Positions 16,401 to 25,677 of a stretch of DNA of 64,000 nt are shown here, piece by piece; the first letter of the stretch is position 1, and each line of letters starts with the position of its first letter. The position numbers and the translations under genes were made by a program. The notes under the pieces are model-generated. The model saw only the letters and a program-made list of their open reading frames with translations, made no database searches and was not told the origin of the DNA. This stretch comes from Streptomyces sp. R21. Lineage in GTDB: Bacteria; Actinomycetota; Actinomycetes; Streptomycetales; Streptomycetaceae. The stretch lies in assembly GCF_041051975.1 (NCBI RefSeq), contig NZ_CP163435.1, positions 1,054,001 to 1,118,000 of the forward strand, written 5' to 3'.

Positions 16401-18533
16401 ATGGCGGATCTGCCCGCCCGCGTCCTGTTCGGTGCCGCGTACTACCACGAGTACACGCCCGCCTACGACCCCGAACTGCGCCCCGACGAACGGCTGAAGA
16501 CCGACCTCGACCTGATGGCCGACGCGCACTTCACCGTGATCCGGGTCGGCGAGTCGGTCTGGTCGACCTGGGAACCGGAGAACGGTCGCTTCGACCTCGA
16601 CTGGCTCCAGCCGGTCCTCGACGGCGCCCACGAGCGCGGCATCTCCGTCATCCTCGGCACCCCGACGTACGCCGTGCCGCCGTGGCTGGCCCGCCAGTAC
16701 CCGGAGATCGCGGGGGAGCACGCCACCGGCACGCGCATCGGCTGGGGCGGTCGTCAGGAGGCCGACTTCACCCACCCCGCGTTCCGCTTCCACGCCGAGC
16801 GGGTGATCCGCAAGGTCGTCGCCCGGTACGCCGACCACCCGGCGGTCATCGGCTGGCAGGTGGACAACGAGCCCGGCCTGCACCTCTTCCACAACCAGGG
16901 CGTCTTCCAGCGCTTCACCGACCAGCTGCGCGAGAAGTACGGCGACGTCGAGACCCTCAACCGGGAATGGGGCCTGGTCTACTGGTCGCACCGCCTGTCC
17001 ACCTGGGCCGATCTGTGGACCCCGGACGGCAACAGCCAGCCCCAGTACGACGTCGCCTGGCGGGAGTTCCAGGCCCGTCAGGTCACCGAGTTCATCGGCT
17101 GGCAGGCCGACATCGTGCGCGAGTACGCCCGCCCCGGCCAGTTCGTCACCACCTGCATCTCCTACACCCGCCAGGGCGTGGCTGACGACGAGCTGTCCGC
17201 CCGGCTCGACATCGCGTCGGGCAACCCGTACTACGACATGCAGGACGGCTTGCTGCTGCCCGACCCGACACCCGACGAGCACGAGCAGATCTGGAAGACC
17301 ACCGGCGTCTGGTCCATGTACCAGACCGCGGACTGGATGTTCTCCTCCCGCCAGGAGCCCTTCCTCGTCACCGAGACCAACGCGAGCTCCATCGGCTTCC
17401 CCTGGGACAACCGCCCCGGCTACGACGGGCAGTGGCGCCAGACCGCCTGGGCACACGTGGCCCGCGGCGCGCGGATGATCGAGTACTGGCAGTGGCAGAC
17501 CCTGCGCTTCGGCGCCGAGACCTACTGGGGCGGCGTCCTTCCCCACAGCGGCCGACCGGGCCGTACGTACGCCGAAATAGCCCGCCTGGGCGCGGAGTTC
17601 GAGGCGGCCGGTCCGCTGGTCGCCGGCCTCGAACCGGACGCCGACATCGCGATGGTCTACTCGACGCCGAGCAAGTGGCTGATGCAGAAGTACCCGCCGC
17701 TGGCGACCGCCGACGGCCAACCGGACTCCGCCGCCTACCACCGTATCTTCGACCCCTTCTACCGGGGCGCCTTCGACGCGGGCCGCCAGGTCCGCATCGT
17801 CCACGCCCGGCAACTGGGCGCCATGACACCCGAGTTGACGGCGCGACGCCACCCGGTGCTGGTCGCCCCGGCGTTGTACGTCGTCGACGACGCGACGATC
17901 GACCGGCTCACCGCCTACGCCCACGCGGGCGGCCACCTCGTACTCGGCCCGCGCACCGCGTACGCCGACCACGAGGCCCGCGCCCGGCTCGAACCTGCTC
18001 CCGGACGCCTGGTCGAGGCCGCGGGCGTCACGTACGACGAATTCAGCAACCTGCTGCGGGACATCCCCGTCCGTACGACGCCGGACGGTCCGCTCGACCT
18101 GCCCGACGACGCGACGGCCAGGCGCTGGGCCGACGGTCTGACCGTCCTCGACGCCGAGGTGGTCGCCTCGTACGACCACCCGCACTTCGGCCGCTGGCCG
18201 GCCATCACCACCCGCCGCCACGGCGCGGGTCGCATCACCTGCGTCGGCACGGTCCCGGGCCGCGGCCTGGCGCGGGCACTGGCGGAATGGCTGGCACCCT
18301 CCGCACGCAACGGCTGGCAGGGCCTCCCGGAATCCGTCACCGCCACGACCGGCACCTCGCCCGACGGACGCCGCGTCCACGTCGTCCACAACTGGAGATG
18401 GGAACCCGCCCGCGTCACCGCCCCCGTCGGGCTGACCGACGTCCTGGACGACAGCACGGTCCCCGCGGGCACCGCCCTGGAGCTAGGCGCGTGGGACGTG
18501 CGGGTGTTCGTCACCGGGCCCGCAGACAACTGA
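16401..18533 (+). CDS. GH42 beta-galactosidase
   Basis: A 710-residue glycoside hydrolase of family 42. The N-terminal barrel starts FGAAYYHEYTP. The acid/base Glu is E157 in GWQVDNEPGLH and the nucleophile is E325 in FLVTETNASS. The trimerisation domain (about 400-610) and a small C-terminal beta domain follow, giving normal length. No signal peptide is present, so it works in the cytosol. It most likely removes terminal beta-galactose from short galacto-oligosaccharides delivered by the upstream transporter. GGAGG lies before ATG 16401. It is the fourth gene of the locus controlled by the LacI-type regulator. Confidence 0.93.
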   Translation: MADLPARVLFGAAYYHEYTPAYDPELRPDERLKTDLDLMADAHFTVIRVGESVWSTWEPENGRFDLDWLQPVLDGAHERGISVILGTPTYAVPPWLARQYPEIAGEHATGTRIGWGGRQEADFTHPAFRFHAERVIRKVVARYADHPAVIGWQVDNEPGLHLFHNQGVFQRFTDQLREKYGDVETLNREWGLVYWSHRLSTWADLWTPDGNSQPQYDVAWREFQARQVTEFIGWQADIVREYARPGQFVTTCISYTRQGVADDELSARLDIASGNPYYDMQDGLLLPDPTPDEHEQIWKTTGVWSMYQTADWMFSSRQEPFLVTETNASSIGFPWDNRPGYDGQWRQTAWAHVARGARMIEYWQWQTLRFGAETYWGGVLPHSGRPGRTYAEIARLGAEFEAAGPLVAGLEPDADIAMVYSTPSKWLMQKYPPLATADGQPDSAAYHRIFDPFYRGAFDAGRQVRIVHARQLGAMTPELTARRHPVLVAPALYVVDDATIDRLTAYAHAGGHLVLGPRTAYADHEARARLEPAPGRLVEAAGVTYDEFSNLLRDIPVRTTPDGPLDLPDDATARRWADGLTVLDAEVVASYDHPHFGRWPAITTRRHGAGRITCVGTVPGRGLARALAEWLAPSARNGWQGLPESVTATTGTSPDGRRVHVVHNWRWEPARVTAPVGLTDVLDDSTVPAGTALELGAWDVRVFVTGPADN

Positions 18534-18563
18534 GCATCCGCGGTCATCCTCGAAGGAGAGGCA

Positions 18564-20369
18564 ATGCAGAAGAGAACGCTGGGAAAGGCGCTGGGGACGT
18601 TCGCCGCCGCATCAGCGATGCTGGCCATACCGATGGCCAGTGCGCAGGCGTACAACCCCACGGGCGGGATCCTCTACCAACTCGGGAACGAGCCCTGCCT
18701 GAAGGGGCGGGGCAACTGCGCGATCTACCCGAAGTCGGCGCAGCTGCCGAGCGGGCGTCTGGTCGCGTCGTTCGAGAAGTCCACTGTCGTACCGGAGACG
18801 GGAAGCGCCGACAGGCAGACGCTTCCCGTGTACAAGAGCGCCGACCGTGGCACGACGTGGCAGCCGCTGTCGGAGGTCAAGGCTCCGGCGTACCTCTCCA
18901 GTGACCCCAAGTACGGGAAGTACACGAGCAATTGGACCAACCCGTACCTCTACACGCTTCCGCAGGACGTCGGGACCCTGAAGCAGGGGACGCTGCTCCT
19001 CGCGAGTGTCGTGTCGGGCGACGACTCCTACTACAGGGAGCACAAGGCGGCTGACCCGAACTGGACGCCGTCCAACGACGGGGACCGGGGGGACATGGCG
19101 ATCGCCCTGTACTCCAGCACCGACGAAGGCGCGACGTGGAAGGTCGCGGGCGTCGTCGCGACCGGCGGCTGGCAGGGCGGCAGCGCGGGCGCGACCGGCC
19201 AGAACATCGCGAGCGCCAACACGCACCAGCAGGTGGACCCCCTCTGGGAGCCGTACCTGATGGTCTACAAGGGCAGACTCGTCTGTTACTACTCGGACGA
19301 GAACGACTACACCGGCTTCGACGCGGCCACCGGCGTCCCGACGCCGGACCCCGCGAACGACACCGCCAAGGACTCGCTCGGCCAGATCCTCGTCCACAAG
19401 ACCTGGGACGGCCGCAGTGCGCAGTGGAGCGCTCCCGTCGTCGACATCGCCGGACTGACCCAGGACACGGGAGGCGGCAAGGCGGAGATCGGCGGCGGGC
19501 GACCGGGCATGACGAACGTCGTCCGGACGGCGGACGGCAAGTGGCTTCTCACGTACGAGTACTGGGGCGGCGGAGCCAACATCAGATACCGGCTCGCCGA
19601 CAACCCGTTGGAGTTCTACCGCGGCTCCCCCACCGGCGAGAGCGTCACCTCCCTGCCGGTCGCCGCCGGCTCCCGCCCTCTCGCGACGGGCGGCAGTCCG
19701 GTCGTCGTCAGGCTTCCCGGCGGGCGACTGGTCTACAACGCCGCCGGCAGCGGAAACGTCTGGGTCAACGACAGCGGACGGAGTGACGGCATGTGGAAGG
19801 AGTACCAGACGACCTCGCCGGCCGGCTACAGCCGCAACCTCCAGTACGTCGACGGCACCGGCCGCATCGCGATACTCAACAACCAGGGCACTTCGACGCT
19901 CGCCTTCGCCGAAGTCGATCTCGGCCACTCGGACGGCGCCTACCACCAGTTGGTGAACCGCAGGACCGACCAGGTCATCGGCACCGGGAACCACACCAAC
20001 GACGCGAACATCGGCAACGGGGACGTTCCCGACGTCGTTCTGGAGAAGCCCGGCTCTGCGGCGGACCCCGACACCCAGTACTGGCACATCGTGACCGAAC
20101 CGAACGGCGGCAAGACGCTGTTGAACAAGTCCGGCGGTCGCGCGGCGGCCATCTGGACCGGCAACGCGACGGCCGGCCAGAAGATCGGCCAGTGGGTCGA
20201 CAACAGCGCGACCGGCAGCTGGAACGTCATCAAGACCGGCGACGGTTTCTACAGACTCCAGTCGGTCAAGAACACGAATCTGTATCTGACCGGCGCGTCC
20301 GTCGGAGCACCGCTCACCCTGCAGAACGCGGCCACGGACGGCTCACAGGACTGGGAGCTCACTCAGTAG
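18564..20369 (+). CDS. Secreted six-bladed propeller glycosidase (GH93/sialidase-like) with ricin-like domain
   Basis: A 601-residue exported protein. A signal peptide ends near MASAQA (residue 29). Residues 30-440 form a sialidase-type beta-propeller with two clear Asp-boxes, SADRGTTW and STDEGATW. VDPLWEPYLMVYKGRLVCYYSDE and GGGRPGMTNVVRTADGKWLLTYEYW resemble GH93 exo-arabinanases more than true sialidases. The last 140 residues (from YHQLVNRRTDQVIGTG) form a ricin-type beta-trefoil for carbohydrate binding. It probably trims arabinan or arabinogalactan side chains outside the cell. GGAG precedes ATG 18564, 30 bp after GH42, so it is likely the last gene of that operon. The exact GH family is not certain. 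Confidence 0.75.
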   Translation: MQKRTLGKALGTFAAASAMLAIPMASAQAYNPTGGILYQLGNEPCLKGRGNCAIYPKSAQLPSGRLVASFEKSTVVPETGSADRQTLPVYKSADRGTTWQPLSEVKAPAYLSSDPKYGKYTSNWTNPYLYTLPQDVGTLKQGTLLLASVVSGDDSYYREHKAADPNWTPSNDGDRGDMAIALYSSTDEGATWKVAGVVATGGWQGGSAGATGQNIASANTHQQVDPLWEPYLMVYKGRLVCYYSDENDYTGFDAATGVPTPDPANDTAKDSLGQILVHKTWDGRSAQWSAPVVDIAGLTQDTGGGKAEIGGGRPGMTNVVRTADGKWLLTYEYWGGGANIRYRLADNPLEFYRGSPTGESVTSLPVAAGSRPLATGGSPVVVRLPGGRLVYNAAGSGNVWVNDSGRSDGMWKEYQTTSPAGYSRNLQYVDGTGRIAILNNQGTSTLAFAEVDLGHSDGAYHQLVNRRTDQVIGTGNHTNDANIGNGDVPDVVLEKPGSAADPDTQYWHIVTEPNGGKTLLNKSGGRAAAIWTGNATAGQKIGQWVDNSATGSWNVIKTGDGFYRLQSVKNTNLYLTGASVGAPLTLQNAATDGSQDWELTQ

Positions 20370-20379
20370 CCACCGTGAG

Positions 20380-20397
20380 GGGTGGCTTGTGCCACCC
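20380..20397 (+). terminator. Hairpin after the sugar-utilisation operon
   Basis: GGGTGGC-TTGT-GCCACCC forms a perfect 7-bp stem 11 bp after the propeller-glycosidase stop, followed by GACCCTTTCC. It has no long T run, as is usual for Streptomyces terminators. Confidence 0.75.
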
Positions 20398-20551
20398 GAC
20401 CCTTTCCTATGGGGAGTTGAGCCCGTCCGGGGCAGATGCATTGACCCTCGGCAGGGTCCGCGCTTTCATCGCGTGAGTCCTCGGCGCAGGGCCGGGGGCA
20501 CGGGTACAGGCGGCGGTTGCGGCCGCCGCCTGCCGAAGGGGGAGCCACCCG

Positions 20552-21775
20552 ATGAGACCTTCCTTACGCATCTGCATGACCGCCGTCCTGGCGACCGCGC
20601 TGACCTCTCTCGCCGGGTCCGCGGGGGCGGCCGACACCGACCAGGTTCCGGGCACCGAGCGGATCAGCGTGGCCCCCGACGGCAACGGCGGCAACGGCCA
20701 CTCCGTGGAACCAGTGGTCAGCGCGGACGGACGCGTCGTCGCCTTCGCGTCGGGTGCGACCAACCTGGTGCCCGGCACGGACGTGTCGTACAGCGTCTAT
20801 TACCGCACGGCTCCCGGCGCACCGCTGCAGCGTGTGGTGGTGCCCGGTGAGACGACATCGACGCCCCAACTGTCCGAGTCGGGGCGCTACTTGACTTTCA
20901 ACTCGTACTCGGCCACGACCGGGACGTCCTCCGTGCAGATCATGGACCTGCACACCGGCCGCATCGACCGCCTGGCGCCCGTGCTGGACGGGGACTACCA
21001 CGTGTCGAACGGCATCGCCCCGATCAGCGCGAATGGACGGTACATCGCCTTCGTCGCGCGACCCACCATCGACGAGCACGGCGCGTTCGCCTGCCAGGTC
21101 ATGCTCCTGGACCGCCGTACGCAGCAGGTGCGGCGGGTCAGCCGACCCTCGGACGGCTCGAAGAACTTCCACCAGTGCCAGCAGATCTCGATGAGCGCCA
21201 ACGGCCGCAAGGTCGCCTACCTGGAGGGTTATTCGGGGCCAACCGATAACGACCAGGGCGACATCGTGGTCTACGACCGGGTGACCGGACAGACCGTCCA
21301 GGCCGACACCACCTACGACGGCGCACCGGCCGACAAATCGGCGATCGCACCGGTGTTGACCGCCGACGGCTCCAAGGTCGCCTTCAACTCGACAGCCACC
21401 AACCTCGTCCCGGGCACCGATCCGAACAACGGCTGGAACGCCTTCGTCCGCGACCTGCGCACCGGCACGCTCCAGCGCTACGACGGCCACTCCCCCACCG
21501 ATCTCACCCTGGTGTCGGACCTGTCCGCGGACGGCTCCAAGCTGCTCCTGAACACAGCGGACGCGAACCGCAGGACACTGGGCCTGATCCTCCGCGACCT
21601 ACCCACCGGCCACGAAGACCTGCTCGCACCGGACCAGGCCGGCGACCCCGTCACCGTCGGCCGAGCGGCCCTGAGCGCGGACGAGAGCACAGTCGTCTTC
21701 GACTCCTACTACCCCGGCCTGGTCCCCGACGACACGAACCTGACCGGGGATGTGTTCGTGCGCACCTTGCACTGA
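20552..21775 (+). CDS. Secreted TolB/PD40-type beta-propeller protein
   Basis: A 407-residue protein with a signal peptide (MRPSLRICMTAVLATALTSLAG, cut after SAGAA). It is followed by repeating propeller blades of the TolB/WD40-like kind. Recurring VSADGRVVAFASGATNLVPGTD, ISANGRYIAFVAR, MSANGRKVAYLEG and LTADGSKVAFNSTATNLVPG mark successive blades. Such proteins bind partners or ligands outside the cell; no catalytic residue stands out. GGGGGAG lies before ATG 20552. It is separated from the sugar operon by the hairpin at 20380. It ends 70 bp before the convergent dienelactone-hydrolase-like gene. Confidence 0.8.
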   Translation: MRPSLRICMTAVLATALTSLAGSAGAADTDQVPGTERISVAPDGNGGNGHSVEPVVSADGRVVAFASGATNLVPGTDVSYSVYYRTAPGAPLQRVVVPGETTSTPQLSESGRYLTFNSYSATTGTSSVQIMDLHTGRIDRLAPVLDGDYHVSNGIAPISANGRYIAFVARPTIDEHGAFACQVMLLDRRTQQVRRVSRPSDGSKNFHQCQQISMSANGRKVAYLEGYSGPTDNDQGDIVVYDRVTGQTVQADTTYDGAPADKSAIAPVLTADGSKVAFNSTATNLVPGTDPNNGWNAFVRDLRTGTLQRYDGHSPTDLTLVSDLSADGSKLLLNTADANRRTLGLILRDLPTGHEDLLAPDQAGDPVTVGRAALSADESTVVFDSYYPGLVPDDTNLTGDVFVRTLH

Positions 21776-21844
21776 GCGCATGAAGATCGAAGGCCCCAGT
21801 ACGAGGTCTTGTCCCGCCTCTACACCGGAGCGAAAGCCCGTGGG

Positions 21845-22603
21845 TCAGAGCCTGCGGCCGAACAGGTCCAGCAGAGCCGCCCAGTGGCGTTCGGCGGCCT
21901 CCTCGCTGTACATCGACGTGTCGGCCTGGGTGTAGCCGTGCTGGGCACCGGGGTAGATCTCGCCGCGGTGGTGGACGCCCGCCGCGCTGAGGGCCTTGTC
22001 GAGGCGGTCGATCTGGTCGGCCGGGTTGGCCGTGTCCTGGTCGGCGTGGCCGAAGTACAGCTCCGCGGTGATGCGGTCGGCGAGCAGGTGGGGGCTGTCC
22101 GGCGCATCGGTCGCGAGGAACGCGCCGTGGAATCCGCCGGCGGCGGCGACGCGGTCCGGGTAGGTCCCCGCGGTGCGCAGGGCGAGCCCGGCGCCCATGC
22201 AGTAGCCGGTCACCCCGGCGGGACCTTCGGTGGTCAGCGGGGAGGCGGCCAGCCAGTCGAGGTAGACGGCGGCGTCCCGCATCGCCCGCTCGGGCGTCAG
22301 TGTCTGCGCGGCCGGCCGAATGCTCGCGATGACATCAGGGCGCTCGGCGAGGTCGATGAACTCGGGCAGCTCCGCGACCGGAGCCTTGCTGTAGCGGTAG
22401 AAGACGTTGGGCACCAGGACGACGTATCCGGCCGCCGCGAGACGGTCGGCCATGGACTTCAAGTGCGGCCGCAGTCCGAACCCGTCCATGTACAGCAGGA
22501 CGGCCGGGTGCGGGCCCCCGTCGGCGGGGTGGACCAGGTAGGCGTCGGCGGTTCCGTCGGGGGTGGGGATGTCGACGGACGATCCGTGTACGGCGGTGGT
22601 CAT
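21845..22603 (-). CDS. Dienelactone hydrolase family protein
   Basis: A 252-residue alpha/beta hydrolase. The nucleophile Cys135 sits in GVTGYCMGAGLALR. The acid is in the LYFGHADQD loop (188-190) and the His is H222 in YPGAQHGYTQADT. PAVLLYMDGFGLRPHLKSMADRL and GYVVLVPNVFYRYS are typical of the family. It probably opens lactones or cleaves an activated ester in the cytosol. The ATG at 22603 lies only 9 bp after a 52-codon frame of unknown nature, which may be co-transcribed. Confidence 0.88.
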   Translation of the reverse strand: MTTAVHGSSVDIPTPDGTADAYLVHPADGGPHPAVLLYMDGFGLRPHLKSMADRLAAAGYVVLVPNVFYRYSKAPVAELPEFIDLAERPDVIASIRPAAQTLTPERAMRDAAVYLDWLAASPLTTEGPAGVTGYCMGAGLALRTAGTYPDRVAAAGGFHGAFLATDAPDSPHLLADRITAELYFGHADQDTANPADQIDRLDKALSAAGVHHRGEIYPGAQHGYTQADTSMYSEEAAERHWAALLDLFGRRL

Positions 22604-22612
22604 GGCAAGTCC

Positions 22613-22771
22613 TCAGTTCTGGGCGAGAGTTGTGGCGGCGTCACCCGCAGGATGCCGTACTGCCTGACCGACGAGTTCCTCGACCCTGACGGCGGGCCCC
22701 CGGACGCCCGCTGTCTCGAAGAACCAGCGCCCCGCCTCCTCCTGGCTCAGCCCCTCGGACCGCTCGGCCAT
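22613..22771 (-). CDS. Small unrecognised ORF upstream of the hydrolase
   Basis: Fifty-two codons from ATG 22771, reading MAERSEGLSQEEAGRWFFET and ending PAGDAATTLAQN. A TGA lies in frame just upstream, so it cannot be longer. The composition fits a soluble Streptomyces protein, and its stop is 9 bp from the hydrolase ATG. No family is recognised and there is no clear ribosome site. It may be a real small gene, a leader, or the tail of a lost gene. Confidence 0.3.
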   Translation of the reverse strand: MAERSEGLSQEEAGRWFFETAGVRGPAVRVEELVGQAVRHPAGDAATTLAQN

Positions 22772-22799
22772 GTACGGCTGGACGTAGCTTCAGAAGCGA

Positions 22800-23201
22800 T
22801 CAGCCGAGCGGTTCGAGGATGTCAGGCGTGGCGTCCAGGGCGGGACCGCAGCCTTCGGGGAGATGTGAGGCGACAAGTTCGACGGCCACTTCGGCGGTGA
22901 CGGCTCCACCGATCCGCTCCCGCCCCGAACCTCGCGGTTCATGCAGCCGAAGCACACGGAACCGTTCTCCGTCGACAGGGAAGATCGAGGGCAGGTCCTG
23001 CGACCACGGGAAGCGGGTGCATCGGCTGAACTGCAGCGATCCATGGCTGACCAGCGGGAACAGGCCGCTGAGGGCGGCGTTGGCGTAAGCCGCCTCCACC
23101 AGGGCCTTGTCGATGAGGTTCTCGCTCATGTCTCGGACGAGTTGCCACTTGGCGGCCACGGGGTCGTCGGATGCTACCTGGGGCGTGTCGTCGTCGGCCA
23201 T
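22800..23201 (-). CDS. Unknown protein resembling DUF6193
   Basis: A 133-residue soluble protein. The stretch LVEAAYANAALSGLFPLVSHGSLQFSRC recalls the DUF6193 proteins of actinomycetes, and TAEVAVELVASHLPEGCGPALDATP closes it. No catalytic motif or membrane segment is visible, and the family match is from memory of pattern only. ATG 23201 is used. It stands alone between the hydrolase unit and the convergent-facing 3' end of the serine-hydrolase gene at 23304. Function unknown. Confidence 0.6.
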   Translation of the reverse strand: MADDDTPQVASDDPVAAKWQLVRDMSENLIDKALVEAAYANAALSGLFPLVSHGSLQFSRCTRFPWSQDLPSIFPVDGERFRVLRLHEPRGSGRERIGGAVTAEVAVELVASHLPEGCGPALDATPDILEPLG

Positions 23202-23303
23202 GCTCGGACCTTAGAGGACGTACGGCAGCCACAGCACCGTGGCCGCCGCCGTACGTCTCCTGCCCGGTTCCTGGTGCGCCGGACGGTTTCTGTCAGGCGC
23301 GGT

Positions 23304-24509
23304 TCAGCGGCACAGGGCCGTGTCCACAACGCTCTCGACATGCTTCATGGCTGCTTCGTCGGTCGGCTGGATGGTCACCGCGATGTTGGCGGCGCGGCCG
23401 TCGTCGGTGACGCCGCCCCGGGTCTCGTAACCCGGGAAGCTGCCGCCGTGGCCCCAGTAGAGACCGCCGCACGACAGGGGCGTGCTGACGAGTCCCAGTC
23501 CGTAGCGGGCACCGGAGGCGAAGGGGGGACCGGCGGGAACGGTGGTGCGCATCTCGGCGAGCTGGGCCGGTGGGAGGAGGCGGCCGGACAGGAGCGCGGT
23601 GAAAAAGCGGTTGAGGTCGGAGTTGGTGGAGATCAACTGGCCTGCCGCCCAACCCCAGGAGGGGTCTGTTTCCGTGACGTCGCGCAGCGGGGCGCCTGTG
23701 GACTCCTGGTCGTAGCCGTGGGGATGAGGTTCGCGGATCGTCGCGTCACCGGGGGCGGGGAAGTAGGTGTGGCGCAGGCCGATGCGCTTGATGACGCGCC
23801 GGTCCATCTCCTCGGCGAGGGGGCGGCCGGTGACCTTCTGGATGATCAGGCCGGCCAGCACGTAGTTCGTGTTGCTGTACGCCCATTGTGTCCCGGGGGC
23901 GAAGTCGGCCTTGTGCTGGAGAGCGAGGTCGAGGAGCTCGCGGGGGTCGTAGTACCGGACGTCGTCGAGGTACTTGGTGTAGTTGGGAAGTCCGCTGGTG
24001 TGCTGGAGGAGCTGACGGACGGTGATGTGGCGTCCGTCGATCCCGTCCCCGCGGACGAGGCCCGGCAGATAGGTGTCGACAGGGTCGTCGAGGCGGATCT
24101 TCCCCTCGGCGACCAGTTGCAGCACGACCACCGCCGTGAATGTCTTGGTGTTGCTGCCGATCCGCACCTGGCCGTCCTTGGGCACCTTCGAGCCCGTGGC
24201 CAGGTCGCTCACCCCTGCGGTGTAGGTGTGCGTGCGGCCCTCACGGCCCTTGACGCTCGCCAGTGCGGCGGGCAGGCCGTCGGAGCGCACCAGCGCGTCC
24301 AGGCCCTGCTGGACGGTGTCCGGCCTGGCGGCGGCAAACGCCGTGGGCGGCGCGAGGACACCGGTCGCCATGACGCCTACGGCTACCGCGGCCGCGGCCG
24401 ACACGCCCCTGCGCCGCCCGGCCCGCTGGCGCCCGGAAGAACGAAACCTCTGCCATACCTGCTCACGCACGAGCCAACTCCTGGGGAAACGTCGGGAATC
24501 CATCGGCAT
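23304..24509 (-). CDS. Secreted serine hydrolase (beta-lactamase/D,D-carboxypeptidase family)
   Basis: A 401-residue class C beta-lactamase-like enzyme. A long basic start precedes the signal helix AAAAVAVGVMATGVLAPPTAFA, cut near residue 60. The SxxK motif is S119-N-T-K122 in RIGSNTKTF, the YxN motif Y211-S-N213, and the third motif H354-G-G in YWGHGGSFPGYE. All catalytic elements are intact. It likely cleaves D-Ala-D-Ala peptides or related esters outside the membrane. ATG 24509 is given; a later start near the signal helix is possible. No regulator or partner is adjacent. Confidence 0.87.
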   Translation of the reverse strand: MPMDSRRFPRSWLVREQVWQRFRSSGRQRAGRRRGVSAAAAVAVGVMATGVLAPPTAFAAARPDTVQQGLDALVRSDGLPAALASVKGREGRTHTYTAGVSDLATGSKVPKDGQVRIGSNTKTFTAVVVLQLVAEGKIRLDDPVDTYLPGLVRGDGIDGRHITVRQLLQHTSGLPNYTKYLDDVRYYDPRELLDLALQHKADFAPGTQWAYSNTNYVLAGLIIQKVTGRPLAEEMDRRVIKRIGLRHTYFPAPGDATIREPHPHGYDQESTGAPLRDVTETDPSWGWAAGQLISTNSDLNRFFTALLSGRLLPPAQLAEMRTTVPAGPPFASGARYGLGLVSTPLSCGGLYWGHGGSFPGYETRGGVTDDGRAANIAVTIQPTDEAAMKHVESVVDTALCR

Positions 24510-24752
24510 ATGCCGGGCCCAGCATTTCCGGCTGCGACCGTCCGGGGCGATCCTGCTACCCGCCCGGCTCGGTGTGGGGCTAACCCCCGGTTGGATCAGC
24601 CCCGTTGGCCGTTCATCAGGGCGAGGGCCGCGCGGGCGACCGAGGCGACACCCACCCGGGGCGCCGAACGTCTCGAAATCCAGGGGCTGTTGCGCGACGA
24701 CCGGGAACCGCGCTCCGGTCCAGTTCGAGGAAGACGCCGGGGTCCACCGTGT

Positions 24753-25550
24753 TCAGCCGTTCTTGCGTGCCACTCCGCCGTAGAAGCCGATCTCGCCGGA
24801 TCGTTCCGGCGGCGGGCTGTCCGGGCGCCAGAACGGGACCTGGGCCAGGCCGGGTTCGATCAGTTCGAAGCCGTCGAAGAACCGCTCGATCTCGACGCGG
24901 GAGCGCAGGTTCAAGGTGGCGGTCGCCTTGCGGTAGACGGCCTGGGCCTCGCTGCGATCCGCGAAGTCGCCGGTGGCGTGCGAGAGCACCAGGAAGCTGC
25001 CGGCCGGTAGCGCGTCGCGCAGGGCGGCGACGATCTGCTCGGGTTTCTCCGCGTCGGTGAGGAAGTGCACGACGGCCACGAGGAGCAGGGCGACCGGCTC
25101 GTCGAAGTCGATGACGCGGCGGACGTCGGGGTGCTCGACGACGGCCCGCGGGTCGCGCAGGTCCCCCAGCACGATGCTCGTCGTGCCGGTGCGGCCGAGT
25201 AGTGCGTCGCCGTGCGCCTTCACGATCGGATCGTTGTCGACGTACGCGACGCGCACGTCCGGCGCCGCCGCCTGGGCGATCTCGTGCACGTTCGGCGAGG
25301 TGGGCAGCCCGGTGCCGATGTCGAGGATCTGTCGGACGCCGCTGTCGACGACGTACCGGACGGCGCGTTGCAGGAAGGCGCGGTTGGCCCGCAACCCGAT
25401 CCGTACCTCGGGCGCGGCCTCGGCGAGCGCGTCGCCGGCCCGCTGGTCCACCTCGTAGTTGTCCTTGCCGCCCAGGAGGTAGTCGTAGATCCGCGCGGGA
25501 TGCGGCCTGCTGGTGTCGATCTCCTCGGCACGGAAGCCGTCCTGCGTCAC
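24753..25550 (-). CDS. SAM-dependent methyltransferase, DUF574 (Methyltransf_19) family
   Basis: A 265-residue enzyme of an actinomycete-specific methyltransferase family. The start IDTSRPHPARIYDYLLGGKDNYEVD is its signature. RQILDIGTGLPTSPNVHEIAQ holds the SAM-binding loop and VRVAYVDNDPIVKAH the ribose-contact acid. FDEPVALLLVAVVHFLTD follows. Substrates of this large family are mostly unknown. GTG 25550 has GAGGAG just upstream. The longer frame to 25670 is low-complexity. It stands alone, 127 bp from the SDR gene on the same strand. Confidence 0.9.
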   Translation of the reverse strand: MTQDGFRAEEIDTSRPHPARIYDYLLGGKDNYEVDQRAGDALAEAAPEVRIGLRANRAFLQRAVRYVVDSGVRQILDIGTGLPTSPNVHEIAQAAAPDVRVAYVDNDPIVKAHGDALLGRTGTTSIVLGDLRDPRAVVEHPDVRRVIDFDEPVALLLVAVVHFLTDAEKPEQIVAALRDALPAGSFLVLSHATGDFADRSEAQAVYRKATATLNLRSRVEIERFFDGFELIEPGLAQVPFWRPDSPPPERSGEIGFYGGVARKNG

Positions 25551-25677
25551 CCTGCGCTCCTCTCGACGACCGCCACGGCCTGCTGGCCCGCGAGCGGCTG
25601 AGGACAGTTTCCCATACCAACTTCCGCGTACGGAGCAGCAGTTGCCCGCGACGAATGGGTCAGACGTCAACTCCGAC

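Noticed and set aside
16377..18389. 670-codon minus-strand frame opposite the GH42 gene
   Set aside because: It is the shadow of a GC-rich real gene: no ribosome site, no family pattern, and all GH42 catalytic motifs are on the plus strand.
18612..20087. 491-codon minus-strand frame opposite the propeller glycosidase
   Set aside because: Composition is that of an antisense frame (Val, Arg, Gly, Asp rich without domains), and the plus strand has a signal peptide and Asp-boxes.
24510..24752. Possible gene tail on the minus strand (VASVARAALALMNGQRG)
   Set aside because: Only about 17 coding-like residues with no family match; could be chance in GC-rich sequence.
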